This document shows positions 18,870-30,600 of a stretch of DNA of 64,000 bases, one piece after another (the first letter of the stretch is position 1; the number at the start of each line of letters is the position of its first letter). Made by a program: the position numbers and the translations under genes. Source of the stretch: an uncultured Saccharospirillaceae bacterium (GTDB lineage: Bacteria > Pseudomonadota > Gammaproteobacteria > Pseudomonadales > Oceanobacteraceae); contig CANNFT010000007.1 in assembly GCA_947503895.1 (NCBI GenBank), positions 186,001 through 250,000 on the forward strand, given 5' to 3'. The notes beneath the pieces are model-generated. The model was not told where the DNA came from. It ran no database searches and was given only the letters and a program-made list of their open reading frames with translations.

Positions 18870-21800
18870 TTATTGAATTGTCGCGTGCAACTCTTGAAGA
18901 CGGCGCACAGTTTTCAATCCTTCTGACTCTAAAGCTTTCACAACGGCTTCGGCACCGGCCAGTGTCGTAGTGTAGAACACTTTATGCTGCAGCGCTGTTC
19001 TGCGAATTTCTGCCGAGTCAGCGATGGCAACGGGTCCCTCGGTCGTATTCACCGACATGGCAATTTCGTCGTTTTTCATCATGTCTACGATGTGTGGACG
19101 TCCTTCGTTCACCTTATTAACACGTGACACTTCAACGCCTGCATCAAGCAGAGCTTGGTGCGTCCCACCGGTCGCGACCAAATCAAAGCCCAGAGACCTT
19201 AAGCCTTTCGCCACTGAAACAGCACCTTTTTTATCTGCATCTCGCACGGATACAAATACGGTGCCCTCAGTCGGTAGCTTTTCTCCAGCACCCAATTGGG
19301 CCTTAAAGAATGCTTCGCCAAAGGACTCTCCTGCTCCCATGACTTCACCGGTCGACTTCATTTCAGGCCCAAGAATCGGATCAACGCCTTGGAATTTATT
19401 AAACGGGAATACCGCTTCTTTGACCGAATAATAAGGAGGAATCACTTCTTTCGTGAAGCCTAACTCGGCCAAAGTTTTGCCCATCATGACTTTCGCAGCG
19501 ATCGCAGCGAGCGACGTACCAATGCATTTTGATACAAATGGCACGGTTCTCGATGCGCGAGGATTCACCTCAATCACGTAGATTTCGCCATCTTGCCATG
19601 CCAACTGGGTATTCATCAATCCAATCACACCCAATTCCATTGCCATTGCAGCCACTTGCTTACGCATTTCGTCTTGCACATCATCGGGCAAGCTGTACGG
19701 TGGCAGCGAACAGGCAGAGTCACCGGAGTGAATACCCGCTTGCTCGATGTGTTGCATAATGGCACCAATGACCACTTGTTCACCATCGCAGACGGCGTCA
19801 ATGTCGACCTCTACAGCTTGGTTCAAGAAGTAGTCGAGCAAGACAGGCGAGTCATTGCTCACTTGCACGGCTTCGCGCATGTAGCGGCGTAATGCTTCTT
19901 CGTTATTGACGATTTCCATGGCTCGACCGCCCAATACATAAGAAGGACGAACCACCAGCGGATAACCAATTTCGCTGGCTTTGATCACCGCTTCTTCGGC
20001 GGAAGTCACGGTGGCGTTCACAGGCTGCTTCAAGCCTAAACGCTGAATCATCTGCTGGAAACGCTCACGATCCTCGGCACGGTCAATGGCTTCTGGAGAA
20101 GTCCCGATGATCGGTACCCCAGCGGCTTCCAATTCATTCGCCAGCTTCAATGGTGTTTGACCACCATATTGAACGATCACCCCTTTTGGTTTTTCTTTGT
20201 CGACGATTTCCAGTACGTCTTCTAAGGTGACCGGCTCAAAGAATAAGCGGTCTGACGTGTCGTAATCTGTAGAGACCGTCTCCGGGTTACAGTTAACCAT
20301 AATGGCTTCGTAACCTTCTTCTTTGGCGGCCAACGCTGCATGCACACAGCAGTAATCAAACTCAATACCTTGACCAATACGGTTAGGCCCACCACCGAGT
20401 ACGATAATCTTATCGCGCTCGCTTGGATTCGCTTCGCATTCTTCTTCGTACGTGGAATACATGTAAGCGGTGTCGGTGGAAAACTCTGCCGCACAGGTAT
20501 CGACGCGCTTATAGACCGGACGCACATTGAGCTTTTGACGATATTTGCGGAAAGCTTTTTCGCTCACACCCAGTAGTGTTGCCAAGCGCGCATCGGAGAA
20601 GCCTTTGCGTTTCAAACGGTAAATGCGATCCGCATCCATCGATGACATTGAAACTTGCTGAACGGCTTCCTCTTCTTTAATCAGATCTTCAATTTGTACC
20701 AAGAACCAGGGATCGACGGCACAGCAATTGAAAATTTCTTCAACGCTCATACCCGCTCTAAACGCATCCGCGATGTACCAGATTCGCTCAGCACCAGGGG
20801 TATTGAGTTCTGAAAGTATTTTCGCTTTTGCACCTTCATCGGCTAAATCGACTTTAGGATCAAAACCATCTGCGCCCACTTCGAGCCCACGAAGTGCTTT
20901 TTGAAGCGACTCCTGCTGAGTACGTCCAATGGCCATGACCTCACCCACAGATTTCATTTGCGTGGTGAGACGCGAATCTGCTTGCGGGAATTTTTCGAAG
21001 GTAAAGCGAGGAATTTTGGTGACGACGTAGTCGATTGATGGCTCAAATGAAGCGGGGGTACGACCACCCGTAATGTCATTTTGCAGCTCATCAAGGGTAT
21101 AACCAATGGCCAGCTTAGCGGCAATTTTAGCAATGGGGAAACCCGTTGCTTTTGACGCCAATGCCGATGAACGACTCACACGAGGGTTCATCTCAATCAC
21201 GACCATTCGACCGTCTTTCGGATTAATACCAAACTGAACGTTTGACCCGCCTGTTTCGACACCGATTTCACGCAAGACTGCTAACGATGCATTTCGCATG
21301 ATTTGCAGTTCTTTATCAGTCAAGGTTTGAGCCGGTGCAACGGTGATCGAGTCACCGGTGTGTACGCCCATTGGGTCAAAATTTTCGATGGAACATATGA
21401 TGATGCAGTTGTCGTTTTTGTCACGCACCACTTCCATCTCATATTCTTTCCAGCCAATGAGCGACTCGTCGATGAGCAGCTCATTGGTCGGAGAAAGATC
21501 TAAACCACGAGTACAGATCTCTTCGAATTCTTCTTTGTTGTAAGCGATACCGCCACCGGTTCCACCCATCGTGAAAGAAGGGCGAATAATACAAGGAAAG
21601 CCTAAACCTTTTTGTACGTCCCAAGCTTCATCCATGCTGTGAGCAATACCCGCGCGTGGACACTCCAGACCAATTTTTTTCATGGCCTGATCGAAGCGAT
21701 TACGATCTTCTGCTTTATCAATAACGTCGGCGTTTGCGCCAATCATCTCAACATTAAATTCTTTCAGTACACCAGCCGCCTCTAGCCCAAGTGCACAGTT

Positions 21801-22088
21801 CAATGCTGTCTGACCACCCATGGTGGGTAGCAATACATCTGGTCGCTCTTTTTCGATGATCTTCGTGACAGACTCCACCGTAATGGGCTCGATGTACGTC
21901 GCATCTGCCATGGATGGATCGGTCATGATGGTGGCTGGGTTAGAGTTAACCAGTATGACGCGATAACCTTCTTCGCGCAGCGCCTTACAGGCTTGAGCAC
22001 CTGAATAATCGAATTCGCAGGCTTGTCCGATAACAATAGGACCCGCGCCGATAATTAGAATACTGTTTATGTCCGTGCGTTTTGGCAT
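18870..22088 (-). CDS. carB: Carbamoyl-phosphate synthase large subunit
   Basis: 1072 residues, full length. The protein makes carbamoyl phosphate from bicarbonate, ATP and ammonia delivered by CarA, feeding pyrimidine and arginine synthesis. Two homologous ATP-grasp halves are visible: [20 protein letters not shown] opens the first, and [20 protein letters not shown] opens the second near residue 555. The C-terminal MGS-like allosteric domain has [15 protein letters not shown]. The frame extends to a TTG at 22106, but the ATG at 22088 gives the conserved MPKRTDI start and has GGAG upstream. It follows carA by 34 bp in one operon. Confidence 0.98.
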   Translation of the reverse strand: MPKRTDINSILIIGAGPIVIGQACEFDYSGAQACKALREEGYRVILVNSNPATIMTDPSMADATYIEPITVESVTKIIEKERPDVLLPTMGGQTALNCALGLEAAGVLKEFNVEMIGANADVIDKAEDRNRFDQAMKKIGLECPRAGIAHSMDEAWDVQKGLGFPCIIRPSFTMGGTGGGIAYNKEEFEEICTRGLDLSPTNELLIDESLIGWKEYEMEVVRDKNDNCIIICSIENFDPMGVHTGDSITVAPAQTLTDKELQIMRNASLAVLREIGVETGGSNVQFGINPKDGRMVVIEMNPRVSRSSALASKATGFPIAKIAAKLAIGYTLDELQNDITGGRTPASFEPSIDYVVTKIPRFTFEKFPQADSRLTTQMKSVGEVMAIGRTQQESLQKALRGLEVGADGFDPKVDLADEGAKAKILSELNTPGAERIWYIADAFRAGMSVEEIFNCCAVDPWFLVQIEDLIKEEEAVQQVSMSSMDADRIYRLKRKGFSDARLATLLGVSEKAFRKYRQKLNVRPVYKRVDTCAAEFSTDTAYMYSTYEEECEANPSERDKIIVLGGGPNRIGQGIEFDYCCVHAALAAKEEGYEAIMVNCNPETVSTDYDTSDRLFFEPVTLEDVLEIVDKEKPKGVIVQYGGQTPLKLANELEAAGVPIIGTSPEAIDRAEDRERFQQMIQRLGLKQPVNATVTSAEEAVIKASEIGYPLVVRPSYVLGGRAMEIVNNEEALRRYMREAVQVSNDSPVLLDYFLNQAVEVDIDAVCDGEQVVIGAIMQHIEQAGIHSGDSACSLPPYSLPDDVQDEMRKQVAAMAMELGVIGLMNTQLAWQDGEIYVIEVNPRASRTVPFVSKCIGTSLAAIAAKVMMGKTLAELGFTKEVIPPYYSVKEAVFPFNKFQGVDPILGPEMKSTGEVMGAGESFGEAFFKAQLGAGEKLPTEGTVFVSVRDADKKGAVSVAKGLRSLGFDLVATGGTHQALLDAGVEVSRVNKVNEGRPHIVDMMKNDEIAMSVNTTEGPVAIADSAEIRRTALQHKVFYTTTLAGAEAVVKALESEGLKTVRRLQELHATIQ

Positions 22089-22122
22089 GGCTCTGTGTTT
22101 CTCCAATTAAATGCGCAATGAA

Positions 22123-23262
22123 TTACTTGCGAGCTGTCATCAGTTCAATGAAATGGTCAAATAAAGGTGCTGCATCATGCGGGCCTGGGCTGGCTTCAGG
22201 GTGCCCCTGGAAGCTAAAGGCCGGCTTGTCATTACGATGAATACCTTGCGTCGTGCCATCAAATAACGATTTGTGCGTCACCCGCAGATTGTCAGGGATT
22301 TCCGCCTCTGCAACGGCAAAACCGTGGTTTTGTGCGGTGATCATGACCGTATCATTTTCTAAATTTTTAACTGGGTGGTTGCCACCGTGATGCCCGAACT
22401 TCATTTTTTCAGTCTGAGCACCTGAAGCTAACGCTAATAACTGATGCCCTAAACAAATACCGAATACGGGGATATCCGTGTTTTCCACAATCTCTTTAAT
22501 CGCCGTGATCGCGTAATCGCAAGGTTCTGGATCACCCGGACCATTGGATAAAAACACGCCGTCAGGATTCATCGCCAATACATCGCTCGCGGGTGTTTGC
22601 GCAGGTACGACAGTGATGTCACATCCGCGATCAGCCAACATTCTTAAAATGTTACGCTTTACACCGTAATCGTAGGCAACGACCTTAAATTTCTTGTCCG
22701 TTATCTCCGAATGGCCTTCACCCAGCTTCCAGCTACCTTCGGTCCACGGGTAAGGGGCTTTCGTCGACACGACTTTGGCTAAATCCATGCCTTTTAAGCC
22801 ATCAAATCCATTTGCTAATTCGAAGGCTTTTGCCTCAGCTTGTTCATCAATCGTATCGGCAGCCATGACGCAGCCATTTAAGCTGCCTTTCTCGCGTAAT
22901 AGTCGCGTCAGACGGCGCGTATCAATGTCAGCAATGGCGACGACATTACGGTCACGCAGGTATTCATCAAGTGCTTTTTCACTACGGAAGTTGCTCGCGA
23001 CGAGCGGCAAATCACGAATCACAAGACCGGCAGCCCAAATATCTGAGCACTCTTCGTCTTCTTCGTTGGTTCCGTAATTTCCGATATGAGGGTAAGTTAA
23101 GGTAATGATTTGGCGGCAATAAGAAGGGTCGGTAAGTATCTCTTGGTATCCCGTCATGGAGGTATTAAAGACTACCTCACCAACGGATTCACCATCAGCC
23201 CCGATGGCTGTTCCCCTAAAGATACTACCGTCTTCAAGCGCAAGAATAGCTGGTTTGGACAA
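22123..23262 (-). CDS. carA: Carbamoyl-phosphate synthase small subunit (glutaminase)
   Basis: 379 residues. It hydrolyses glutamine and channels ammonia to CarB. The N-terminal CarA domain has [20 protein letters not shown]. The C-terminal class I amidotransferase domain has the nucleophile Cys in [11 protein letters not shown] and His/Glu in [14 protein letters not shown]. The start codon is TTG at 23262, supported by GGGGAAG 8 nt upstream; a TTG start is also known for E. coli carA. The leader contains a perfect terminator-type hairpin (23301-23336) between promoter region and start, so expression is probably attenuated. In Pseudomonas dapB lies directly upstream; here dapB is 24 kb away. 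Confidence 0.97.
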   Translation of the reverse strand: MSKPAILALEDGSIFRGTAIGADGESVGEVVFNTSMTGYQEILTDPSYCRQIITLTYPHIGNYGTNEEDEECSDIWAAGLVIRDLPLVASNFRSEKALDEYLRDRNVVAIADIDTRRLTRLLREKGSLNGCVMAADTIDEQAEAKAFELANGFDGLKGMDLAKVVSTKAPYPWTEGSWKLGEGHSEITDKKFKVVAYDYGVKRNILRMLADRGCDITVVPAQTPASDVLAMNPDGVFLSNGPGDPEPCDYAITAIKEIVENTDIPVFGICLGHQLLALASGAQTEKMKFGHHGGNHPVKNLENDTVMITAQNHGFAVAEAEIPDNLRVTHKSLFDGTTQGIHRNDKPAFSFQGHPEASPGPHDAAPLFDHFIELMTARK

Positions 23263-23300
23263 GGCTTTCTTCCCCGTGACACTGCAAGTTGGATGGCCGT

Positions 23301-23336
23301 AAAAAAGCGGAACGAAGAAAACTCTTCATTCCGCTT
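23301..23336 (-). promoter_or_regulatory. Terminator-type hairpin in carAB leader, probable attenuator
   Basis: On the minus strand AAGCGGAA-T-GAAGA pairs with TCTTC-G-TTCCGCTT and is followed by TTTTTT. It lies about 40 bp ahead of carA, and no minus-strand gene is close upstream that it could terminate. Confidence 0.7.
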
Positions 23337-23370
23337 CAATATCAATTCTGTTTGTGCATTGCGCACACAT
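23326..23370 (-). CDS. Possible 14-codon leader ORF of carAB
   Basis: A short frame, MCAQCTNRIDIEAE, ends with its stop codon inside the ascending arm of the leader hairpin. That position would let a translating ribosome influence hairpin formation. No Shine-Dalgarno is visible and only one Arg codon is present, so this is tentative. Confidence 0.25.
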   Translation of the reverse strand: MCAQCTNRIDIEAE

Positions 23371-23617
23371 GCAATTTAGCGCGCTATCATACGCTACTTT
23401 TTAATCAAAGTCCATGCGCAAAACAATGCGAATAAGGTATTTGCGGACAACCCTCTGATAATTGGCCGGTCCTTTGCTTAACAGTAGCTATACGGCCAAA
23501 AAACACCAACCCGACACCGATTCGATGTTTTTTTGACCGTCGCAGACGGCATTTTGACTCCCGCTTACCCATCCCGCAGCAAAGTGAATGGGTCGGCACC
23601 AACGCAGAGGTTGCACC

Positions 23618-24049
23618 ATGGCCGACATACTGCATAACATCAGCATCAAAGCCCCGCCGCCCACGGTGTTTGCCGCCCTTACCACGTGTAATGGCGTCCA
23701 GCAGTGGTGGACAGACCAATGTGACATGGCCAATCGCGAGGGTGAGCGTTGCCACTTTTGGTTCGATGACGGTCACACCTGCTTTACGATGGAAGCCCGA
23801 AAACTCTTAGCCAACCAACGTGTTTTTTGGCAGTGCAGCGAAGGCCCTTCAGAATGGCTAAACACTGATCTGTGGTGGGAGATTACGCCTCAAGACAGGG
23901 ACTGGACACTGCTCGACCTCAAGCACATGAACTGGCAAAGCGACGAAGGCATGTTTCCTGTTTGCAACACCACATGGGGAGCATTAATGCACCGCCTGAA
24001 ACAATATTGCGAAACAGGTTGTGGAGAACCTTTATTTAGAAATTACTAA
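23618..24049 (+). CDS. SRPBCC/AHSA1-like domain protein
   Basis: A 143-residue protein of the START/Bet v1-like (SRPBCC) fold, close to AHSA1/polyketide-cyclase-like small proteins: it opens with ISIKAPPPTVFAALTTCNGVQQWWT, whose parts (SI.AP...VF.ALT...G...WW) are typical, and ends with a WGALMHRLKQYCETG helix that closes the ligand cavity. The frame is open from 23588, but the ATG at 23618 has AGAGG seven nt upstream and fits the family start. Its ligand is unknown. It is the first gene of the region that separates carA from dapB, and is transcribed away from carA. Confidence 0.78.
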   Translation: MADILHNISIKAPPPTVFAALTTCNGVQQWWTDQCDMANREGERCHFWFDDGHTCFTMEARKLLANQRVFWQCSEGPSEWLNTDLWWEITPQDRDWTLLDLKHMNWQSDEGMFPVCNTTWGALMHRLKQYCETGCGEPLFRNY

Positions 24050-24235
24050 TTTACTTTTTGTAATCAATTCAAAAAGCAGATAAGCGAATAAAATTAATTC
24101 GTTTCACAATTCCTATATTTCATTTCTCAATTTTTTAGATATTTTAATCGATCAAGCCCCATAGATTTGATTTACTCTAATTATTCATTGACCTAGTTAA
24201 ATGGATTCAACATGCTTTAAATTTAGGAGGCGATT

Positions 24236-24886
24236 ATGGAAATCACGATATTTGGGGCAACGGGCAAAGTCGGTCAACAATGTTTAACTCAGGCTATTTT
24301 AGAAGGGCATCGCGTGACGGTTTTAGTACGAAGCGCTCAAAAACTCAGAGCGCTACTTCCCGTATCGATTCTGCAAAATGTCGCAATAGTCGAAGGTGAT
24401 GCCCTTAATGAGCATGACGTTCAGCAATCCATCACGCCACTGACCCAAGCGATTCTTTTTACCATCGGAGTCGATAAAAACTCACCAAATAACCTTTGCA
24501 CTAACATTACAAAAAACATACTAAAAGCTATTGGCGAAGCAAAAATACGCTTTATCTTTTGCGGAGGTGGCAGCACATTTCTCAAGGAAGACAAGCTCAC
24601 CTTGGGAGCCCACTTTGTTCGATTGTTTGCAAGCACATTCTTTAAAAAAAAGCACTTGGATAAAGAGCATCAAATGCAATTATTACTCAGCACCCAAGAG
24701 CTAATATGGCTTGGTATTCGACCATTAAAAATAGTCAATGGTCCAAAGACTGCGAATTATAAATTAGGCTTCAATTCATTTGGACCTGCGTCCAAAATTA
24801 ACCACTCCGATTGTGCCAATGCGATGCTCTGCATGTTGACTGAAAACGAGTGGCTTAACCAAGCACCTATAATTCAATACAACTAG
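24236..24886 (+). CDS. NAD(P)-binding Rossmann-fold (NmrA/SDR-like) protein
   Basis: 216 residues. An N-terminal dinucleotide-binding loop is seen in TIFGATGKVGQQCLTQAI (GxxGxxG type), then VTVLVRS and VEGDALNE, typical of atypical short-chain dehydrogenase-like proteins that sense or use NAD(P)H. The catalytic YxxxK is not present in its usual place. The ATG at 24236 has an AGGAGG Shine-Dalgarno. Its role is unknown; there is no operon partner. Confidence 0.75.
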   Translation: MEITIFGATGKVGQQCLTQAILEGHRVTVLVRSAQKLRALLPVSILQNVAIVEGDALNEHDVQQSITPLTQAILFTIGVDKNSPNNLCTNITKNILKAIGEAKIRFIFCGGGSTFLKEDKLTLGAHFVRLFASTFFKKKHLDKEHQMQLLLSTQELIWLGIRPLKIVNGPKTANYKLGFNSFGPASKINHSDCANAMLCMLTENEWLNQAPIIQYN

Positions 24887-25127
24887 CAAAAACCATCACT
24901 ATTTTGTGATATGTCCCACAACAACCGCTTCTTAATGACCATATGCAGCCCAGATTTTCCTATTACGTATGGCCTTGCAATTTTTCTGTGTTTCAATTCA
25001 CAAGACTCGATTAAATGTATTTCAGCCTCAAAATTCGCATTTAAAGGGCAATGGCCACCCAGTGCGACTCAATTTGAGATACTCCTTCCAAAACATTTAA
25101 AAAATTTAAAGTGCCTATCGAGTTGAT

Positions 25128-27473
25128 ATGAATGATCTAATAAAACCTATTGTAACCACATACTTAACAACCTTACTTCTCGCGTGTGGTGGCGGCGGAA
25201 GCGAGTCTGATGAAAATATTAAAAAACCCACTCAACCAATTCAGCCCAGTATCGTTGACGGTGGTAATGGCTACGTAATTGAAGATCAGAAATTGACGGC
25301 TACTGGCAAGCTGACGCATCACAATGGTAGCTCTCAAAATTTCAAAGCGATCGATGAAACTGGTCTATACGGCCGCATCATGGTTGACACAAATGGAACG
25401 TGGAAATACTCACTGTCGAGCGAATTGGCCGACCCATTAAATGATGGTGAAATAGTCGTCGATCAATATAACGTAAACATTACCAATTCTACGAATATTG
25501 CAAAAATTGAAATCACGATTACAGGAACAGACGATCCATACACTTTTATACCAAATGCTCCATTGTCCACTCTCATAGCGGGTAGCGACATGAGTCAAAG
25601 CGGTACTCTAGTTATTCAAGATGTTGATGGCAATACCCCTGGGTTTGTAAGAAATAGCGTCAGCACCGAGTACGGTGATTTTACCCTCAATCAAAACGGA
25701 AAATGGGATTATTCGCTGAAACAGAATATTCAAAAAATTAAGCCTAGCGGAACCCATAAAGATATCTTATCAATTACGCTTTCAGATCAATCTGAACATC
25801 AACTCCAATTCTCCATAGTCATTCCTGCAACAGATGCAACCAGCATATTAACGGGTAATGAGGGTAGCGTTACTGAAAATGAAAAAGTCTCAACTTCAGG
25901 CATGTTAGTTGATACTAAAAACCCTAATCAAACATTTGGTCCATTTAATGGCTGGGGCAAGTATGGACAGTTAACCGTCACAACAGATGGTTCGTGGGCA
26001 TACACCTTGAGTGAGGATCTATCCAACCCGTTAAGTGAAAATGAAATTGCAGATGACGAATTTTCGGTTTCTGTTGGAACTAAAGGCGACACCACCACGA
26101 TTACCATCGAAATATCAGGACAGGATGACGCCTATCAATTCAAACCAGAATCCCCACTGGCCACATTAATAGTCACAACGAAAGAAGCTGTTAAAGGCAC
26201 ATTGATCATTCGTGATGTTGATGGCAACACACCCGATTTTATTGAAAATACGATTTCAGGGAAACACGGTGAAATTAATCTATCACGAACTGGAAATTGG
26301 AAATACACACTAAGCAGCACTTCGAAAGCCTTACCTAAAGGCACTTCAACGGAAGATACCCTCACCATCCAGCTTTCTAATGGCACGGAACATCAAATTA
26401 CGTTTTCAATTGTTGTGACCGACCCCAATGCAAATAACACGTTTGATCTGTCTTTAGAGCAAAAAAGGAAAATGCTCGACACACATAACCACTACCGAAA
26501 AAAATGTGCAAATGGTGAGTCTGGTGAAGGTGAAAATGCGCCGAAAAGCGCGGGCAATATGCAAACGTTGTTTTGGGATAATGCCTTAGCAAAAATGGCT
26601 AAGGAGCGTGCAGCTGCGTGCTACTTTGGTCACCTTGGAGACGCAACCGGAATCAGAGATGCTTTTGAAAAAGTCAAACATGAAGCCTCCTTTGAGCTCC
26701 CGGTTTCCTATGAAATAGGAGAAAATATTTCAATCAATATTTTGAATCCACCCGCAACGCAATATGAAGATGAGACTTGGACAGGCTCGGTGAAGTCATG
26801 GTACGACGAAAGTTACGCGTACGATTGGGATTCAAATTATTGCCATACGGATACTTGTGGACACTGGTCACAAGTCTGTAGCGGAGAAACACGCTATGTG
26901 GGCTGTGCTGTAGCAGAGTGCGACAATATAAAGGGTTCCAACAATCCTGCGTACAATGATGGTGCACACGTCATCGTCTGCAATTATTACCCCTCCGTAA
27001 ACAAAGGCGAACTACCTTTTACCGATGGCTGGGGGTACAAAACGTGTCGAACCTGCACCAACTACGACTATCCATTTTGTGTTGACAATATGTGTGCTGG
27101 TGGTATAACGACCAATTGGAATCAATCCGAAAAACGCAATAAAAATATTAACCAGTGCACCGATGGACTTAACAGAGATATCGTTCCCTGCACCTATGGG
27201 GATCACCCACCACCGCCCCAAGTCACAGGATTAAAACACAGGCTTTCTTATAACCGAGTAAATTTATTTTGGAACGAAACCATTGAAAGCGGTGGCGTCA
27301 ATCACTACGAAATTTATCGCGATGGTGAATTGATCGGCGAGACAAAGCAGTTAACTTTTCAGGATACGAAAACTAAACAAGGTGTGACTTACCAATATGA
27401 AGTAAGAGCAGTGGATCACTCAAGCCAGAATGGATTATTTGCTGCCCTTGAAGTATTTGTCACACCCATGTAG
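25128..27473 (+). CDS. Lipoprotein with VCBS-like repeats, CAP/SCP domain and FN3 domain
   Basis: 781 residues. The signal peptide ends in a lipobox, LLLAC, followed by a Gly-rich linker, so it should be a lipoprotein. Four about-100-residue VCBS-like repeats follow (residues about 40-440), alternating in two types: two copies with LYGRI/KYGQL...WxYxLS and two with DVDGNTP. Residues about 445-625 are a CAP (SCP/PR-1) domain with THNHYR, CGHWSQVCS and HVIVCNYYP. A cysteine-rich stretch (CRTCTNYDYPFCVDN) follows, then a C-terminal fibronectin III domain (about 690-781). The mix suggests an adhesive surface protein, but CAP proteins have varied roles. The Shine-Dalgarno is weak. It is convergent with the first DUF5060 gene. 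Confidence 0.82.
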   Translation: MNDLIKPIVTTYLTTLLLACGGGGSESDENIKKPTQPIQPSIVDGGNGYVIEDQKLTATGKLTHHNGSSQNFKAIDETGLYGRIMVDTNGTWKYSLSSELADPLNDGEIVVDQYNVNITNSTNIAKIEITITGTDDPYTFIPNAPLSTLIAGSDMSQSGTLVIQDVDGNTPGFVRNSVSTEYGDFTLNQNGKWDYSLKQNIQKIKPSGTHKDILSITLSDQSEHQLQFSIVIPATDATSILTGNEGSVTENEKVSTSGMLVDTKNPNQTFGPFNGWGKYGQLTVTTDGSWAYTLSEDLSNPLSENEIADDEFSVSVGTKGDTTTITIEISGQDDAYQFKPESPLATLIVTTKEAVKGTLIIRDVDGNTPDFIENTISGKHGEINLSRTGNWKYTLSSTSKALPKGTSTEDTLTIQLSNGTEHQITFSIVVTDPNANNTFDLSLEQKRKMLDTHNHYRKKCANGESGEGENAPKSAGNMQTLFWDNALAKMAKERAAACYFGHLGDATGIRDAFEKVKHEASFELPVSYEIGENISINILNPPATQYEDETWTGSVKSWYDESYAYDWDSNYCHTDTCGHWSQVCSGETRYVGCAVAECDNIKGSNNPAYNDGAHVIVCNYYPSVNKGELPFTDGWGYKTCRTCTNYDYPFCVDNMCAGGITTNWNQSEKRNKNINQCTDGLNRDIVPCTYGDHPPPPQVTGLKHRLSYNRVNLFWNETIESGGVNHYEIYRDGELIGETKQLTFQDTKTKQGVTYQYEVRAVDHSSQNGLFAALEVFVTPM

Positions 27474-27480
27474 CTTGAAA

Positions 27481-27559
27481 CTCGGTTTCAACTACAAAAC
27501 CGAGCTTCAATAAAAGTGTTATTTCCCTTCAAAGTAGCCCAGCTTTAATTTTGCTGGGC
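27481..27559. terminator. Two hairpins between convergent genes
   Basis: CTCGGTTT/AAACCGAG (27481-27504) and GCCCAGC/GCTGGGC (27537-27559) lie between the CAP lipoprotein and the DUF5060 gene. Neither has a long T-run, so terminator activity is likely but not proven. Confidence 0.5.
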
Positions 27560-27678
27560 AATCTCAACCCCGTTGACACCATTCAGGCGTTTCTTAGCAC
27601 AACAAGGCTTGTTAATTTAACTCGACTTCAATTGACTCACTTGGAACAGTAAATGAGTCAATTTTGTAGAGTTAAATG

Positions 27679-30600
27679 TTAATCGAGCGTTTCCGGTTTT
27701 GTCAGATCATGTGCTGAAGAGACTTCGACGCTACTATGACGAAATACAATACGGTCCACTTTGAATTTCTGCGATCTTCCAGACATGACAAACTTATAAT
27801 TCTCACCCGACTTTAAGTCGTAAATTGCAACACGTTTATTATGTTCACCGCCAGGGTCCAGATGGTTTCCCCAGGTCCACGAAAATTGCAAATTTGAACC
27901 ACCAAAGAATTTAGTATCTGACTTCAGCATAGCGAGTGGGGCATCATCACCATGATTATTGCCCGCGTTAGGGCCTGCATTAAAGTCCCCTTCCAAACGC
28001 ACATAGGCATCATTGGCAACATCAGTACGATGCTCATCATTAATAATGAGATGCTCTTTCGCTGCGAACAGATGTAAATAATATAGGCCACTTTGATTAA
28101 CACTTAAGTGATATTCTAATGGAGATTTTGGTGGGCCGCTTTCTGGATTATTACCCATAAATTCCATATAGCCAGCTCCAGTATGCCCATTAATTTCCGA
28201 TTTTTGTTGCCAGAGTTCTAAGTTTGAGTTGGTATTTTCTGCCTCCATAATGACTAGCCCATCGATCTCTGTGTAGTGTGTGGTTTCAGGCTTTTCTTTT
28301 ACCAGTGCAACCCAATCCAAATGGGACTCTGCTGGCGGTAAGCCAATGGATACCTGATTACCACCTTCAACAGATGCAATACTGCCTGTTTGTAATACAC
28401 CGCCCAATCTGGGGTCATACCAATGTACTGTGTATTGCCCAGACTGGTTGCTTAGATCGAGTTGAGCGTTTGCTGCATTTCGATAATATATTGCATAAAT
28501 TTCCCCTTCCTTTGCAAAAACAAAATTACTTGCTGCATTATTGGTTAGGTGATCGGCCGTTTTCATTTCATGGAAGGGTAAATACTGACTAAAAAAGTCT
28601 TTAGCGATCCTGCACATTTGCCACCAGCCATGACGGCTTTCATAGCTCTGTGCGGTCAGGTCGGAATCTGGAAGCGAATATCCGAAGTAAGCCTCAACAC
28701 CGGCGCCACCAGCCATGAGGTTACCCCATAGTGTGTGATGTCTCAGATCAATTCTATACGGTGTGCTTTCTGAATACCCTTTCCAACCATCATCAGGGGG
28801 AACACCAATATTTGCGCCGCCTTGTTCATCGTTTGCTACGACCCAAGGCTTACCTGAATTTTCAGAATTTATGACCCATTTTTTTGTATCGGAATGCACA
28901 TTATTCCAATGGGTTTGAACCGAGGCACCTGTTAATTTGGATTGATTCCCAATCAGCGCACCATAAACTTTGTTCTGATCTCCGGGGAAAGTATGAATCA
29001 CAATATTGTGATGATACGGATCAGTTTGATAAAAATAATCCGCCATTTGTTTTTGCTGTTTGGTTGTTTGAGAATTCTCTTCACCAAGATTCCAATTTAA
29101 TGCTAGCTGATATCCGAATCGTGCGATTAACTCTCTATAGTAAAGTTTTCGCTCTAACTCAACCGCGCCGCCATCTAAGCCATGTGTACCGTTATCATTT
29201 TCAGTTTCCTGAGTTTTAAAATGCAGGTACATGCCTTTATTGCGAGCGTGATCAAAAACGATTCCCCATTGATCGAGCTTTGAAATATCGTAACGCAGGC
29301 GTTGATTGGGTGCGATAAACGGCCAAACGTCTTTAGAATCCCCACCCACGTTGTAAGTGAGAAAAGAGACCGCGTTCATGCCCTGATCAGATAGATAATT
29401 GATCGCACCGATAATGCCTTTACCATGGTTATTGGCTCCCCATACTGGGTCGCCATTGTTGTAGTGTTTTTCATGATCGCTCCACCAGCGGGTAAAGTTC
29501 GTTCCACCGCTGTTATAGGTTCCATCGAATCCAAGGTAATTTAAAAAATTCTCTGGAGCGTCTGCCCCCACCTTAATAAAGTACTCACCGCTTTGTGAGA
29601 ATTTCAAATAGCGTTCGCCTACGTATTCCAATCTACCTTTGCCACGCAAATCAATTCCGCTTTTATCTGACTCGGTAACAAAAAAACTTCCAGTTATGTC
29701 ATCAAATCCAGAAACTGGAAAGCCTGTTTCATCTGATACGGCAATATTATTGCCTGTGACAAAATCAATATGGTATTGCCATTCGCCTGTATGGTCAGGA
29801 GAAAGATGTGCTCGCCATGTGGTTCCCTCGGTAGATGAAGAGTGAGCTGCGAAACCATCTGCCGCAAAATACCCGGGTACTTGATATACAGTCTGCGACT
29901 CGGCATGAGTGAACGTCACGTTCATTCGATAATCTGTAAAGGGATTAACCTCTGCATCTTCACTGGAGTAGACACCGTTTAATGACAGTATCACGTTGTG
30001 CCATTTTTTAGTTTCGCCAGAAATGGTGACGCTGCCGTCACCGTCCTGGTCATTATCGTCTTTTACTTTAACCTGAAAATGAATGGATAAGCTTGCGCCT
30101 TGTGTACCTGTTTGATCATCTCCACTAAACGGTGTTGCCGTCAGCGTATAGCTGCCCAAATTGGGATTCCACGCATTGTAATCTCCATTGGCATCACCAA
30201 ATAAGGCATAGGGAATTTCATTATCTGTTGCTATATGAGACTGAGTGCCGCTTAATTGCCATTGAACACTTTCTGTCGCACCACTGGTATTAGCACGAAT
30301 ATTTACGAGTTCATCAATAGATGCCAATTGAATGGTCGAGCCATTGGTCAATGTCATGACGTCCTGATTGGTTACGGCATCCACCAGAGTCAAAGACGTG
30401 ACAGCAGATTGCTCTGGGTCATCTTCATGTTGCACCGTGAAAGAAATTGAAGCGCTGTTTCCGGCTGTTCCACTGCCATTGTCTAATGCGTAGGCTGTTG
30501 CCTCTAATGTGTAATTTCCGACAGCAGGCGTCCAATTGTAGTAGTTTCCACTTTCGTCTCCGAATAAAGCATATGGCGAAACGTTTTCAGTACGTTGATA

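Noticed and set aside
24911..25126. 71-codon open frame ahead of the CAP lipoprotein
   Set aside because: No binding site, no family features and composition like non-coding DNA.
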